Positions 25,086 to 32,934 of a DNA stretch of 64,000 nucleotides are shown in pieces. The translations under genes and the position numbers were made by a program. Source of the stretch: Mycobacterium sp. MBM. Lineage in GTDB: Bacteria; Actinomycetota; Actinomycetes; Mycobacteriales; Mycobacteriaceae. Within the stretch, counting starts at the first letter, position 1. Each line of letters opens with the position of its first letter. The stretch lies in assembly GCA_021648845.1 (NCBI GenBank), contig JAKJHY010000022.1:1-64000 (forward strand), in the 5' to 3' direction. Under the pieces are notes generated by a model that saw only the letters and a program-made list of their open reading frames with translations, was not told the origin of the DNA and did not search any database.

Positions 25086-25275
25086 TCTTCCAACCTCTGT
25101 CTCGTGATGGTCTCGATGCGACGGATTCTCCTTGACGGTACGGCATTTCACAGGAAAGATGAGACGTAGCTCACCGCGTCATCTCGATCCCAGCCCCTTT
25201 CAACAGCCCAGCCGGCGCTGGTCATGGCGTGCGGCAACTCTTTTCACCCTTGATCATCGAACAGAGGACGTCTCT

Positions 25276-26943
25276 ATGCCACAAGACCTGAGGTTGAACA
25301 GCCCCGGCCTCAAGCGATCCGGCAAACCCCGGAAGAGCCATTATGAAGCCCTCGTGGTCGGCTCCGGCCCGTCTGGCGCCGTGGCCACCAAAGAGCTCGC
25401 CCAAGCCGGCTTCTCGGTGGTTTGTCTGGAACAGGGCGAGTGGATCAGCCGAACCGAGTTCAAGGGTGACACTCCGGAATGGGAGCTCACCGCACAGCGG
25501 GACTGGCATCCGAACCCGAACGTGCGTAAGCGCTCCGGTGACTACCCGGTGGACGCCACGGATTCCGAAATGAACCCGCTGATGTTCAATGGCGTGGGTG
25601 GCGGCTCGGTCATCTATGCCGGCCACTGGGCCCCGTTCGTGCCGTCGGACTTCCGCACCCGCACCCTGGACGGGGTGGGGGATGACTGGCCGCTGGACTG
25701 GGAGGAGCTGGTTCCCTTCTACAACCGCATCGCCCTCGAACTCGGGGTGTCCGGGCTCGACGGTGAAGCGGCCTACCCGTCGTCGCTGTCGTATCCGTTG
25801 CCTCCGTTGCCCATCGGGCGTATCGGCATGAAAGCGGCCGAAGGCATCGACAAGATGGGCTGGCCGTGGTGGCCCGCGGCGAACTCCATCGCGAGCAAGC
25901 CGTGGCGTCATCAGAGCGCATGCGTCCGCCGGGGTACGTGTCTGACCGGTTGCCCGGAAGGCGCCAAGGGCTCATTCGACCTGACGCACTGGCCCGATGC
26001 CATTGCCGCGGGTGCGGATCTGGTGACCGGGGCACGCGTCCGCGAGATCACGGTGGACGACCGCGGGCTGGCCAAAGGGGCGGTGTGGATCGACCGGGAC
26101 GGCGTAGAGCATCTGACCACCGCCGATGTGGTGATCGCGTGCGCCAACGGAATCGGCACGCCCCGGCTGCTGCAGATGTCGGCGTCCAAGCACCACCCGG
26201 ACGGCCTGGCCAACTCCTCCGGACTGGTGGGCCGCCGCCTGATGATGCACCCCCTGGTGATTGCCACCGCCATCTACGCCGATCCGCCGGAGAGTTGGCT
26301 GGGCCCGGCCGGACAGTCGGTGGTGTCCATGCAGTTCATGGAGTCCGATCCGTCCCGCGGATTCCGGCGCGGGGCCAAGTGGCAGATCATGCCCAGTGGT
26401 GGGCCACTGGGTCTGCGCGCGGGTTACGCCAACTCCACCGTGGCCGCCGCCTGGGGCAGCAATTTTCACGATTCCCTGGACCGGACCTTCGGGCACACCG
26501 TCGAGTGGTCCGCCGAGGTCGAGGACCTGCCGATGGAGAGCAACCGGGTGGCATTGTCGTCGACGCTGTTCGACGACGACGGACTGCCGGCCCCCGAGAT
26601 CCACTACCGGATCGACGACAACTCGCTGCGCAACCTCGCGTTCAACGCCGAACGACTCAAGGAGGCCATGGCCGCCTCGGGCGCGCTGCAGTACTCGGAA
26701 CCCATCCAGATGCGCGACGCCGGATGGCACATCCTCGGCACCGCCCGGATGGGGGACGATCCGGAGTCCTCCGTCGTCGACCGGTGGGGCCGCAGCCACG
26801 ACGTGGCCAACCTCTTCGTCTACGACAGCAGCATCTTCGTCACCTCCTCGGCGGCCAACCCCACGGCCACCATCTCGGCACTCGCATTGCGAAACGTCGA
26901 ACACCTCATCACATCTCGTAGATCACAGGCGGTCCCGGCATGA
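25276..26943 (+). CDS. GMC-family oxidoreductase
   Basis: 555 residues. FAD motif VVGSGPSGAVATKELAQAG (residues ~25-43); CPEGAKGSFDLTHW and AANPTATISALALRN of the C-terminal GMC domain; catalytic His in GWHILGTARMG and Asn in AANPT. Together with a gluconate-dehydrogenase subunit-3-like partner it resembles membrane-linked alcohol/sugar dehydrogenases that feed the quinone pool. The ATG at 25276 is followed by the family start; the frame is open to 25132. Overlaps the next gene by ATGA. Confidence 0.85.
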   Translation: MPQDLRLNSPGLKRSGKPRKSHYEALVVGSGPSGAVATKELAQAGFSVVCLEQGEWISRTEFKGDTPEWELTAQRDWHPNPNVRKRSGDYPVDATDSEMNPLMFNGVGGGSVIYAGHWAPFVPSDFRTRTLDGVGDDWPLDWEELVPFYNRIALELGVSGLDGEAAYPSSLSYPLPPLPIGRIGMKAAEGIDKMGWPWWPAANSIASKPWRHQSACVRRGTCLTGCPEGAKGSFDLTHWPDAIAAGADLVTGARVREITVDDRGLAKGAVWIDRDGVEHLTTADVVIACANGIGTPRLLQMSASKHHPDGLANSSGLVGRRLMMHPLVIATAIYADPPESWLGPAGQSVVSMQFMESDPSRGFRRGAKWQIMPSGGPLGLRAGYANSTVAAAWGSNFHDSLDRTFGHTVEWSAEVEDLPMESNRVALSSTLFDDDGLPAPEIHYRIDDNSLRNLAFNAERLKEAMAASGALQYSEPIQMRDAGWHILGTARMGDDPESSVVDRWGRSHDVANLFVYDSSIFVTSSAANPTATISALALRNVEHLITSRRSQAVPA

Positions 26944-27635
26944 CAATCGACATGAGCACCCCACTACTGGATGACACGGAGCGCCGTGCCTTCACCGTCA
27001 TCGCCGACGCGTTGATCCCCGATCACACGTCACGTCCGTCGGCCTCCGGCGCGCAGGTACCCGAGCGCTGGGTCGACGTGGCGCTGCAGGCCCGCCCCGA
27101 CCTCCTGGGGCCGCTGAAGGAGACGCTGGCCGCATTCTCGGACGCTGGAGCGCACATGAGCGCACCGCAGGTGTTCGACCGGTTGCAGGGCCTGGCACCC
27201 GAACTGGTGGCGGCCGTGGGCACGCTGACCGCGGGCGCGTACTTCCTGAACCCGGAGATCCGCCAACTCATCGGCTATCCCGGCCAGGAGGCGCGGGTGT
27301 ACAACCCGGAGGCCGAGATGCCCTATCTCGACCTGCTCGAACGTGTGGTGGAACGGGGCGAGATCTACCAGCCCACCGTGGCATCCGATCCGAACGCCAA
27401 GCGCACCAGACTCGAAGGAGAACTGATGGACAGCAGTGCCGAACGGGTCGTTACCAAGAAGTCGAGCTCGTTGACTTTGGCCACCAAATTGGTGGGCGTC
27501 GCCGTGGAAGAAGGACGGCGGATCGGCGGTGCCTTCTCCGTGGTGGTGGTGGACGAATCCAATCAGGTCGAGGCCTCGGCCCGGATGGACGGCTCGGGAA
27601 TGGCCGCCTTGCAGGCCGGCGCCGACAAGGCCTAA
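26940..27635 (+). CDS. gluconate 2-dehydrogenase subunit 3-like protein, fused to a broken GlcG/HbpS domain
   Basis: 231 residues. Residues ~1-145 (DTERRAFTVIADALIPD, GYPGQEARVYNP) match the small subunit-3 family that accompanies GMC dehydrogenases. With no stop codon the frame runs into a GlcG/HbpS-type domain from Met163 (27426), and a TAA at 27633-27635 interrupts that domain. A GAAGGAG just before 27426 suggests the GlcG gene once had its own start, so loss of a stop codon fused the two. The subunit-3 part is probably functional. Confidence 0.65.
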   Translation: MTIDMSTPLLDDTERRAFTVIADALIPDHTSRPSASGAQVPERWVDVALQARPDLLGPLKETLAAFSDAGAHMSAPQVFDRLQGLAPELVAAVGTLTAGAYFLNPEIRQLIGYPGQEARVYNPEAEMPYLDLLERVVERGEIYQPTVASDPNAKRTRLEGELMDSSAERVVTKKSSSLTLATKLVGVAVEEGRRIGGAFSVVVVDESNQVEASARMDGSGMAALQAGADKA

Positions 27636-27881
27636 ACGGTGGTGTCCACCGGGATGACCCCGGCACAGTGGTTCGACTACTCCGCCGGTGATCCGAAGAT
27701 GGCCGCCGGGCTGGCCGGGATGGACCGGGTCATCACCTTCGACGGTGGTCTTCCGATCGAGGTGGACGGTGCTGTCGTGGGGGCGATCGGCGTCAGCGGT
27801 GGGCACTACTCGCAGGATCTGCAGGCGGCCACGGCCGCGGTGCAGGCGGTGGCCTCGATGGTGGGCGCGGCCGGTGCCTGA
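27426..27881 (+). pseudogene. GlcG/HbpS heme-binding-family gene with in-frame stop
   Basis: LATKLVGVAVEEGRRIGGAF and ESNQVEASARMDGSG before the TAA at 27633, then TGMTPAQWFDYSAGDP and GGLPIEVDGAVVGAIGVSGG in the same frame to 27881. Relatives read KAYTV where this has KA-stop-TV, so one C-to-A type change (TAC to TAA) would explain it. A GTG at 27639 could restart only the second half. Confidence 0.7.
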
Positions 27882-28597
27882 CCGCGTTGTGATGGTCACC
27901 GGGGCCGCCTCCGGTATTGGTCAGGCGTGCGTTCAGACGTTTCTGGGTGACGGCGCCACCGTGATCGGTGTGGACCTCGCGCAGGTACCGCCGGCGCAGC
28001 GGTTGCACCCGGCGATCTGTGACGTCGCGGACGAGGCCGCGGTGCAGACGCTGCTCGATGACGTGGCGGCCCGGCACGGCAGGCTCGACGCCATCGTGCA
28101 CGTCGCGGGGGTCCAGCGGGCGGCGCGCCGGTGGACCAGGCGACGGTGTCGGACTGGATCGCCAACTCGAGGTCAACGTCCGGTCGTGTTTCCTGCTGTC
28201 GAAGTTCGGAGCGGGCCTGCTGGAGAAGGCGGCGGACGCGGCGATTGTGCTGGTCGCGTCAGTGGCAGGCATCCGCGGCACCGCGAGTGTCACGGGCTAC
28301 TCCGCCTCCAAGGGAGCGGTGATCGCCTTCACCCGCAGTCTGGCGCGCGAACTCGCACCGCGGGGCGTGCGGGTGAACTCACTGTCACCGGGCTGGACGG
28401 ACACCGCATTCAACGCGCCGGTGATCGCCGAGTTTGGGGGACAGGCTCAACTCGACGCGCTGGTGGAGAACACCGTGCCGCTGCGCAGACAGGGGCGACC
28501 GGTCGAGATGGCGGCGGCCGCCGCCTTCCTGGCCGGCCCGGCGGCGTCCTACATCACCGGGCACAATCTGGTGGTGGACGGCGGTTTGTCGTGCTGA
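27874..28597 (+). pseudogene. short-chain dehydrogenase/reductase with two frameshifts
   Basis: The N-terminal SDR half MVTGAASGIGQACV...HVAGVQRA is in one frame. VDQATVSDWIAN continues in a second frame from 28131, and LEVNVRSCFLLSKF...TGYSASKGAV...VVDGGLSC in a third to 28597. Two extra bases near 28118 (GCGGCGCGCC) and one missing C near 28168 (AACTCGAG) would account for it. The catalytic Tyr-x3-Lys (YSASK) survives. The GTG at 27874 overlaps the GlcG stop. Confidence 0.75.
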
Positions 28598-28655
28598 TCG
28601 GCGAAGGGCCCAGGCCCGAACGGGAGGCCGAACAACTGCCGTGACGTCGACTACC

Positions 28656-29450
28656 ATGCGCGACATGGCCGAGCCACATCTGTCCGAAGCCGGGCGGCCG
28701 GTCCCGCAGTACCCGATCGAATCGGTGGACAACGCGTTACGGATCCTGCTGCAGCTGGCAGACAAGCCGAGCCTGCGGTTGACCGAGGTCAGCAAGTACC
28801 TGGGCGTCGCGTCCTCGACCGCGCACCGGCTGCTGGCGATGCTGCAGTACCGCGGGTTCGTGCGGCAGAACCCCCTGACCAAGGAATACGAGCCGGACAC
28901 CTCCCTGACCACCATCGCCTTCGCGGTGATGAAACACGTCGACATCCGTGATCGGGCACACCCGGTGCTCGAACGGTTGAGCACCGCGCTCGGTGAGACG
29001 GTGCACCTCGGACGGCTGGACGGTACCGACGTGTACTTCCTGGATTCGATCGAGAGCACCCGCGCGGTGCGGGTGGGGTCCCGCCTGGGGATGACACTGC
29101 CCGCCCACTGCACCTCCACGGGCAAGGCTCTGTTGGCCGGCTGCACCGCCGAACAGTTGCGCGAGCTCTACCCCCGGGACCGCCTGAAGACGCTGACACC
29201 GACATCGATCAGCACCAGGAAACAGCTCGAGGCGGCGTTGGACATGGTCCGCGAGCGCGGTTACGCCTTCAGCGCCGAAGAGAGCGAAGAGGGTGTGGCC
29301 TCGGTGTCCGTTGCGATCGGCACCATCGCGGCCAATCAGTACGCCGTCAACGTCTCTGCCCCGACGTACCGGATGAACGACGACGTGCGCGAAGAGTTCG
29401 CCCAGGCGCTGCAGGGCGCGGCACGCGAGATCGCCAGCCTGTTCGTTTAG
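28656..29450 (+). CDS. IclR-family regulator upstream of the phthalate operon
   Basis: 264 residues: wHTH (LRLTEVSKYLGVASSTAHRL) and IclR effector domain (HCTSTGKALLAG, AFSAEESEEGVASVSVAIG). Very similar in sequence to the IclR at 35098, with the same QYPI.SVD.AL.I/LLLA start. It lies directly upstream of, and co-directional with, the dioxygenase genes, separated by a hairpin terminator and a 182-bp control region. Phthalate genes in rhodococci and mycobacteria are typically controlled by IclR-type proteins. GTG 28641 is an alternative start. Confidence 0.85.
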   Translation: MRDMAEPHLSEAGRPVPQYPIESVDNALRILLQLADKPSLRLTEVSKYLGVASSTAHRLLAMLQYRGFVRQNPLTKEYEPDTSLTTIAFAVMKHVDIRDRAHPVLERLSTALGETVHLGRLDGTDVYFLDSIESTRAVRVGSRLGMTLPAHCTSTGKALLAGCTAEQLRELYPRDRLKTLTPTSISTRKQLEAALDMVRERGYAFSAEESEEGVASVSVAIGTIAANQYAVNVSAPTYRMNDDVREEFAQALQGAAREIASLFV

Positions 29451-29465
29451 TTTCACCTGCTCGCG

Positions 29466-29493
29466 CCGTGTCACCGGCTTGTGTGTGACACGG
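29466..29493 (+). terminator. hairpin terminator after the IclR gene
   Basis: CCGTGTCAC (29466-29474) pairs perfectly with GTGACACGG (29485-29493) across a 10-nt loop, followed by a pyrimidine-rich TCCCCTCTTT. It begins 16 bp after the stop at 29450. Confidence 0.6.
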
Positions 29494-29557
29494 TCCCCTC
29501 TTTGTGTCTGCATCCACCCGGTCCTGTGATCGGGGTCTCCGCCCTGCCCAGGTGCGG

Positions 29558-29610
29558 TTGACATTACAGCGAGTTTCCCGGACCATCTCTTGTAGAGAGA
29601 AACCTTCTCT
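29558..29610 (+). promoter_or_regulatory. phthalate operon control region
   Basis: A TTGACA (29558-29563) could be the -35, but no good -10 lies 17 nt on. Downstream, AGAGAA-ACC-TTCTCT (29596-29610) is a perfect 15-bp palindrome of IclR-site size, 22 bp before the phtAa start. The start codon at 29633 is served by AGGAG at 29624. Confidence 0.4.
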
Positions 29611-29632
29611 GCTGACCAGAATTAGGAGTGCA

Positions 29633-31069
29633 ATGTCCGACGTAGCCCACGTCCTGGACGCGGTACGCCGCGGAATGATCCCGGCGAACATCTACAACGA
29701 CCGCGACATCTTCACGCTCGAAACGGAGCGGTTGTTCTCGCGAGCCTGGATGTTCGTCGCGCACGAATCCGAGATCCCGCAGGCGGGTGACTATGTGGTG
29801 CGCCGTGTCCTGCAGGACTCCTTCATCATCAGCCGCGACCAGTCCGGCGGGATCAACGCCATGTTCAACATGTGCCTGCACCGCGGCATGCAGGTGTGCC
29901 GCGCCGAGCAGGGCAACGCCTCACACTTCCGGTGCCCCTACCACGGCTGGTCCTACCGCAACGACGGCCGCATCGTGGGCCTGCCGTTCCACAAGGAGGC
30001 CTACGGCGGTGAAGAGGGTTTCAGCAAGAAGGGCCAGCGGCTGGTCCCGGCGCCGGCCATGGACACCTACAACGGCCTGATCTTCGTTTCCCTCGACGAG
30101 AACGCCCCGCCGCTGCGAGAGTTCCTGGGCGACTTCTCTTTCTACCTGGATTACTACACCAAGCAGAGCTCCAGCGGTATCGAGCTGCGCGGCCCGCAGA
30201 AGTGGCGGATCAACGCCAACTGGAAGATCGGCGCTGAGAACTTCGCCGGCGATATGTACCACACGCCGCAGACCCACACCAGCGTCGTCGAGATCGGTCT
30301 GTTCCGTGAGCCGAAAGCCGAAAAGCGCAAGGACGGCAACACCTACTGGGCAGGCAAGGGCGGCGGCACCACCTACAAGCTCCCCCCCGGCACCCTCGAG
30401 GAGAAGCTGCGCTACGTCGGTTACCCCGACGAGATGATCGAGCGCATGAAGCAGACCTGGAGCCAGGAACAGCAGGACGTGATCGGTCGCGACGCGTTCA
30501 TGATCTCGGCGGCTTCGGTCTTCCCGAACATGAGCTTCGTGCACAACTGGCCGCGTGTCGAGGACTCGGAGAACGTGTTGCCGTTCATCTCGATCCGGCA
30601 GTGGATGCCCATCAGCGAGAACGAGACCGAGGTGCTGTCCTGGTTCGCCGTCGACGCCGACGCGCCGCAGGAGTTCAAGGACCTGTCGTATAAGGCCTAC
30701 CTGATGTGCTTCGGCAGCAGCGGCATGTTCGAACAGGACGACGTGGAGAACTGGGTGTCGCTGACCACCACCGCCGGTGGCGCCATGGCGCAGCGGCTTC
30801 TGCTGAACAGCCGCATGGGAATTCGTTCTGACGACACCCCCGTGGTGGAACCGCTGGGACCCGAGGAGTTCGCCGGACCCGGTGTGGCGCACGTGGGATA
30901 CGGCGAGTACAACCAGCGGCACCTCCTCCGGGAATGGGCGGACTATTTGGAGCAGGAACCGGTGCGACACGAGCCGACCCAGCTCGGCCTGTCCAAGGTC
31001 GATCTGATCGACGACGCACCCACCGCCGCACCGTCGGTCAACGGCGCCGCCGCGGGAGCAGCCCGATGA
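29633..31069 (+). CDS. phtAa: phthalate 3,4-dioxygenase large subunit (Rieske oxygenase alpha)
   Basis: 478 residues. Rieske [2Fe-2S] ligands Cys81, His83, Cys101, His104 (CLHRGMQVC, CPYHGW); mononuclear-iron ligands His211 and His216 with bridging Asp208 (GDMYHTPQTH). Sequence and gene order match actinobacterial PhtAa, which dihydroxylates phthalate to cis-3,4-dihydro-3,4-dihydroxyphthalate. The substrate call rests on the co-encoded class II aldolase decarboxylase and the pca genes. The ATG at 29633 follows AGGAG. First of seven tightly linked genes. Confidence 0.88.
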   Translation: MSDVAHVLDAVRRGMIPANIYNDRDIFTLETERLFSRAWMFVAHESEIPQAGDYVVRRVLQDSFIISRDQSGGINAMFNMCLHRGMQVCRAEQGNASHFRCPYHGWSYRNDGRIVGLPFHKEAYGGEEGFSKKGQRLVPAPAMDTYNGLIFVSLDENAPPLREFLGDFSFYLDYYTKQSSSGIELRGPQKWRINANWKIGAENFAGDMYHTPQTHTSVVEIGLFREPKAEKRKDGNTYWAGKGGGTTYKLPPGTLEEKLRYVGYPDEMIERMKQTWSQEQQDVIGRDAFMISAASVFPNMSFVHNWPRVEDSENVLPFISIRQWMPISENETEVLSWFAVDADAPQEFKDLSYKAYLMCFGSSGMFEQDDVENWVSLTTTAGGAMAQRLLLNSRMGIRSDDTPVVEPLGPEEFAGPGVAHVGYGEYNQRHLLREWADYLEQEPVRHEPTQLGLSKVDLIDDAPTAAPSVNGAAAGAAR

Positions 31070-31653
31070 GCACCTACATCCCCATCGATTCCGTCGACTC
31101 GCCGCTAGGTCAGCACGCCGCCACCATCGAGGCCACCGGTGCGTCACTGATGTTCGACGATGCGCGGCACCTGATGGCGCACCGCTGGTTGGTGGAGGAG
31201 GCGTACATCCTTGACCGGCAGGAGTATTCGGCCTGGCTCGACCTGCTGGCCGAGGACATCCACTACTACATGCCGATCAAGGTGACCACCGCGCTGGGCG
31301 CCGGATATGACACGGCCAAGAACATGGCGCACTTCGACGAGAACAAGTACTCGCTGAGTCGCCGGGTCGCCCGGTTCGAGACCGAACACGCCTGGACCGA
31401 GGATCCGCCATCGCGGATCCGGCACCACATCACCGATGTCCGCACCTTTGGCACCGACCAGGATGACCACCTGGTCGTGGAGTCGGCCGTGCTGCTGTTC
31501 CGCAGCCGCGGTGACATCCAGCCTGCGTCGCTGATTTCGGCCGGGCGCCGTGATCTGCTGCGGCAGGAGAACGGGCAGTGGCTGCTGGCCCGGCGGCACA
31601 TCGCCGTCGACGAATCGGTGCTGCGCACCCAGAACCTGGCGGTGTTCCTGTGA
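31066..31653 (+). CDS. phtAb: phthalate 3,4-dioxygenase small subunit (Rieske oxygenase beta)
   Basis: 195 residues of the NTF2-like ring-hydroxylating dioxygenase beta family (DRQEYSAWLDLLAEDIHYYMP; SRIRHHITDVRTFG; WLLARRHIAVDESVL). It is structural in the alpha3beta3 oxygenase. ATGA overlap with phtAa fixes the start. Confidence 0.9.
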   Translation: MSTYIPIDSVDSPLGQHAATIEATGASLMFDDARHLMAHRWLVEEAYILDRQEYSAWLDLLAEDIHYYMPIKVTTALGAGYDTAKNMAHFDENKYSLSRRVARFETEHAWTEDPPSRIRHHITDVRTFGTDQDDHLVVESAVLLFRSRGDIQPASLISAGRRDLLRQENGQWLLARRHIAVDESVLRTQNLAVFL

Positions 31654-31931
31654 GCGCGGGCAAGCGCACACCGGCCGAGGAGCTGCAGGAATTCAAAGCC
31701 CACGCGGTCGGTGAAACCCTCACGATTGCCAACGAATTCGCCGAAGTGCAGATCACCAAGGTCAATACCCGCAACGGCGCGCGGCTGCTGGTCGAGGCGC
31801 CGAAATCGGCGCAGTGGGTCACCCTCGACCCGCTGGAGCTGGAAGCGTTGACCTGGCAGAACAAGAGGACGCTATCTGCCATGGTGGGCACACCGTTCGC
31901 GCCGCTGATCCCGGATGAGGCTCCCGAATGA
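31650..31931 (+). CDS. 93-residue uncharacterised protein embedded in the phthalate operon
   Basis: A GTG start overlaps the phtAb stop (GTGA) and its own stop overlaps the phtB ATG (ATGA), so it is translated as part of the operon. The sequence is predicted beta-rich (GETLTIANEFAEVQITKV, NGARLLVEAPKSAQWVTLDP, then LELEALTWQNKRTLSAMVGT). It has no Cys pair, no signal peptide and no membrane segment. I do not recognise the family; its place between oxygenase and dehydrogenase genes suggests an accessory to the oxygenase. Confidence 0.75.
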   Translation: MSAGKRTPAEELQEFKAHAVGETLTIANEFAEVQITKVNTRNGARLLVEAPKSAQWVTLDPLELEALTWQNKRTLSAMVGTPFAPLIPDEAPE

Positions 31932-32713
31932 GCGACTGGCTGGACGGTATGCGCGTGCTGATCGCCGGCGGTGGCTCGGGGATCGGTCGCGGTGTGGTTG
32001 ACGTCTTCGCCGAAGAGGGCGCCCGGGTGTCGGTGCTGGAACGCGAAGCAGTCAAATGTGAAGCACTGGTCGCTGATTCGCCGGCCGAGCACGTCGAGCA
32101 GGCCGACGCCACCGATCGCAAGCAGGTGGCGGCGGCGGTCGCGGCCGCCAAGTCGGCTCTCGGGGGGATCGATGTGGTGGTGAACTGCGTCGGGATCTTC
32201 GACTTCTACCGCAAGCTCGCCGAGATCGACGCCGACGATCTCGATGATGCCTTTGACGAGATGTTCTCGGTGAACGTGAAGTCCCAATTGCACGTCGCCA
32301 GAGCCTCTTACGACGAGCTGGTGGCCAACAAAGGCTCGATGATCCTCACCGAGTCCACGTCGGCTTACTACGCCGGACGCGGTGGCACGCTGTATGTCTC
32401 GTCGAAGTTCGCGGTGCGCGGACTGGTGACGGTGCTGGCCTACGAATGGGCGCCGTCGGTACGGGTCAACGGCGTGGCACCGGGAGGCACGCTGAGCACC
32501 GACCTGCGTGGCCTGTCCAGTCTTTCCCTCGGTGAGCGGCGGCTCGACGGACCCAACCGGGCCGCCGATCTGGCCGCCAACAATCCGCTCAACGTCGCCC
32601 TAGACGGGCGAGACCACGCCTATGCCTACGCCTATCTGGCATCAAAGGGCGCGCGGGGAGTCACCGGCACGGTGCTTCACAGCGACGGCGGCATGGCCGT
32701 GAAGGCCAAGTAA
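31928..32713 (+). CDS. phtB: cis-3,4-dihydro-3,4-dihydroxyphthalate dehydrogenase (SDR)
   Basis: 261 residues of the classical SDR fold: cofactor motif IAGGGSGIGRG (12-22), NAG-like VVNCVGI (84-90), catalytic Ser near 143-145, Tyr156 and Lys160 (YVSSK). It oxidises the cis-dihydrodiol to 3,4-dihydroxyphthalate with NAD+. The ATG overlaps the preceding stop. Confidence 0.88.
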   Translation: MSDWLDGMRVLIAGGGSGIGRGVVDVFAEEGARVSVLEREAVKCEALVADSPAEHVEQADATDRKQVAAAVAAAKSALGGIDVVVNCVGIFDFYRKLAEIDADDLDDAFDEMFSVNVKSQLHVARASYDELVANKGSMILTESTSAYYAGRGGTLYVSSKFAVRGLVTVLAYEWAPSVRVNGVAPGGTLSTDLRGLSSLSLGERRLDGPNRAADLAANNPLNVALDGRDHAYAYAYLASKGARGVTGTVLHSDGGMAVKAK

Positions 32714-32736
32714 GAGAAGAAGGAAACGGAGCGATC

Positions 32737-32934
32737 ATGCCTGTCATCAAAGCCGATCTCGCGGCCTGTCAGGGATATGCCAACTGCGTCGTCGGAGCCG
32801 AGGACGTGTTCGATCTGGACGACGACGGCATCGTCGTGCTGCTCACGACCACGGTCGACGAGTCCGATCGGGCCCGGGTGGAGACGGCGGCCAAGAGTTG
32901 CCCGGTCTCGGCGCTGTGGCTGGAGGACGAATGA
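32737..32934 (+). CDS. phtAc: [3Fe-4S]-type ferredoxin of the phthalate dioxygenase
   Basis: 65 residues with Cys11-x5-Cys17 and Cys55-Pro, the three-cysteine pattern of single [3Fe-4S] ferredoxins. It passes electrons from the reductase PhtAd to the oxygenase. The ATG at 32737 follows AAGGAAACGGAG. The stop overlaps the reductase ATG. Confidence 0.9.
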   Translation: MPVIKADLAACQGYANCVVGAEDVFDLDDDGIVVLLTTTVDESDRARVETAAKSCPVSALWLEDE

